A DNA stretch of 64,000 bases from Brachyhypopomus gauderio (taxonomy: Eukaryota; Chordata; Actinopteri; Gymnotiformes; Hypopomidae), in contig NC_135211.1 of NCBI RefSeq assembly GCF_052324685.1, positions 10,261,914 to 10,325,913 on the forward strand. The letters are read 5' to 3'. The translations under genes and the position numbers were made by a program. Every line of letters begins with the position of its first letter. Position 1 is the stretch's first letter. Shown piece after piece: positions 62,620 through 64,000 of this stretch. Under the pieces are notes generated by a model. That model did not search any database and was not told the DNA's origin. It saw nothing but the letters and a program-made list of their open reading frames with translations.

Positions 62620-63175
62620 CACAAACACACACACTATGCACACACTGTACACACTTTTTACACATTTCATACACTGACGTTCACACACTCACACTCACCT
62701 TCTTTCATGCCATGTACACACCATTTACAGACAATCACTATCACACACACAGTCACATACCTAAGGTGTTGTTCTATCAACTACACAGACACACACACAC
62801 ATGATACACACAATATACACTCACTTTACACACTTTCATACACACTGCACAGAAAGTCAGACACCCACATATACACCTTCATTCATGCACAATTCCTCTC
62901 ACACACCACATAGACAGACACATACCTAAGAAGGTGTTCTTCAACTACACAGACACACAAATAGACACACTATGCACATACAATACACACATTGTACACA
63001 CCTTCATACACACAATATATATATTACATACCTTCATGCACAATACACACCGTATGCTCACATACACTCCATCATACACATCATTCACACAATACAAACT
63101 ACACACCTTCATACACATTTTTCAACACACCGATACAAATATTCATACACACCACATACATTCCCACACACCATA
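62620..63175. repeat. Degenerate CACA-rich array
   Basis: ACACA/CATACAC-rich sequence with an internal duplication: CACATACCTAAG followed by GTGTTNTTCAACTACACAG recurs about 175 bp apart (near 62755 and 62920). Open frames through it are artefacts. Confidence 0.8.
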
Positions 63176-63541
63176 CACAGCTCCAGGTGTGTATTAACAC
63201 ACCAGACTCTACACACATTACACTAAGACAACCAGCAGCTCACTAACACAACCAGCAGCTCACATCTTGGTCCCAGCCATGGCATTGACCTTAGGCCCTT
63301 ATTGACCCCACTCAAGGGTATTAGCCATAACCTTGGTCAGAACAGGGCACACCTTTTCAAGCCCTCTCGTATTTCCTTCAGGAAATGCAATTTTAGTTAG
63401 AAAGTGTTCCATTAGAAAGTGTTGTGTGAGCTGTCAAAAAGTTTACTAGCAGAAAGAAATGCTGAAATTGAATTTCTTAGAAATCCTGTCCGCAGTTTTA
63501 TCATCTGCCCTGTTAAGTTGATAGTTTCGGGCTATGCAGAA

Positions 63542-63751
63542 ATGGATAGAAGACACGCCCACGAAAACCATCCCCGTGGATTTGGTGTGTTCCTGCCACA
63601 CCCTCCCTATAACAGCAAACCTGGAGAATACAGGCCAACCCCACAGCAGTGTCACAGGAGAAATCTGTCTCCTATGGGAAAATATCCTTCTGTAGAACAG
63701 AGAATCTTCTTCTCAGAACTCATTATCACAGCAAACATACCAAAAGCACAG
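63542..63751 (+). CDS. Candidate first coding exon of an unidentified gene
   Basis: After an AG acceptor (GGGCTATGCAG at 63530-63539) an ATG opens a 70-codon frame, ending at a donor CACAG/GTAAAA in phase 0. The peptide starts MDRRHAHENHPRGFGVFLPH and is basic and proline-rich. I recognise no domain. It might be the start of a gene running off the window. Chance is a real alternative. Confidence 0.25.
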
Positions 63752-64000
63752 GTAAAACATGCATGTTTTTTTTCCGTGTTCCCAGTTCCCAGTTTTTCTG
63801 GCTGCATGTCTGTCTAACTCCATCATCCTTTCTCTGACTGTTGTCCACCCATACATGAAATAATCAGCTGTATCAGCTAATTCAGTTCCTATCACTTAGA
63901 AGTCCTGATTGCTGACCCTCTGTGGCATTTATAGCTTTGTACTCAGGGCCCAGTGACCCAGCAGAGTTTACTGTGTCAGGCCGCGTACGACTCAAACTGC

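Overview
The window is vertebrate nuclear DNA: introns with GT-AG borders, fish-type transposons (Tc1/mariner, hAT and its short derivatives, tRNA-derived SINEs, LINE remnants) and abundant CA/TG microsatellites and minisatellites. The gene contents and repeat families point to a teleost, probably an ostariophysan (characin, catfish or knifefish relative). The exact species cannot be read from the sequence.

Layout. 1-4.5 kb (+): the last seven coding exons of a type II fibrillar collagen (col2a1), covering the end of the triple helix and the whole C-propeptide. 8.4-9.1 kb (-): a single-coding-exon LRRC3-family leucine-rich-repeat membrane protein. 9.1-21.9 kb: a gene-poor stretch full of mobile elements. 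21.9-36.4 kb (-): a complete 27-exon USP48 deubiquitinase, whose joined exons give 1048 codons plus stop. 38.6-42.3 kb (+): a complete five-exon LDLRAD2 (signal peptide, CUB-like region, LDL-receptor class A module, one membrane span; 378 aa), head to head with USP48. 44.7-46.5 kb (+): a complete three-exon CHCHD4/MIA40 (153 aa). 48.4-54.4 kb (-): a complete ten-exon netrin-4-type gene (648 aa). 54.4-64 kb: mostly intergenic, with microsatellites and a LINE remnant; a possible new (+) gene may begin at about 61.7-63.8 kb.

The genes are independent housekeeping or developmental genes, not a pathway cluster. USP48 removes ubiquitin in the nucleus and cytoplasm, CHCHD4 drives oxidative import into the mitochondrial intermembrane space, and collagen II and netrin-4 are extracellular matrix proteins. 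USP48 next to LDLRAD2 is also the human arrangement (1p36), which supports both calls.

I found no sign of a novel multigene system. The most interesting signals are in gene structure and repeats: three in-frame tandem splice donors in USP48, a probable GC-AG intron, copies of an exon end with its splice donor flanking a minisatellite, repeat arrays pressed against splice sites, and several DNA transposons whose 8-bp target duplications can be read directly. All exon joins were made by eye from reading frame, splice consensus and remembered family similarity; no alignment or transcript data were used.
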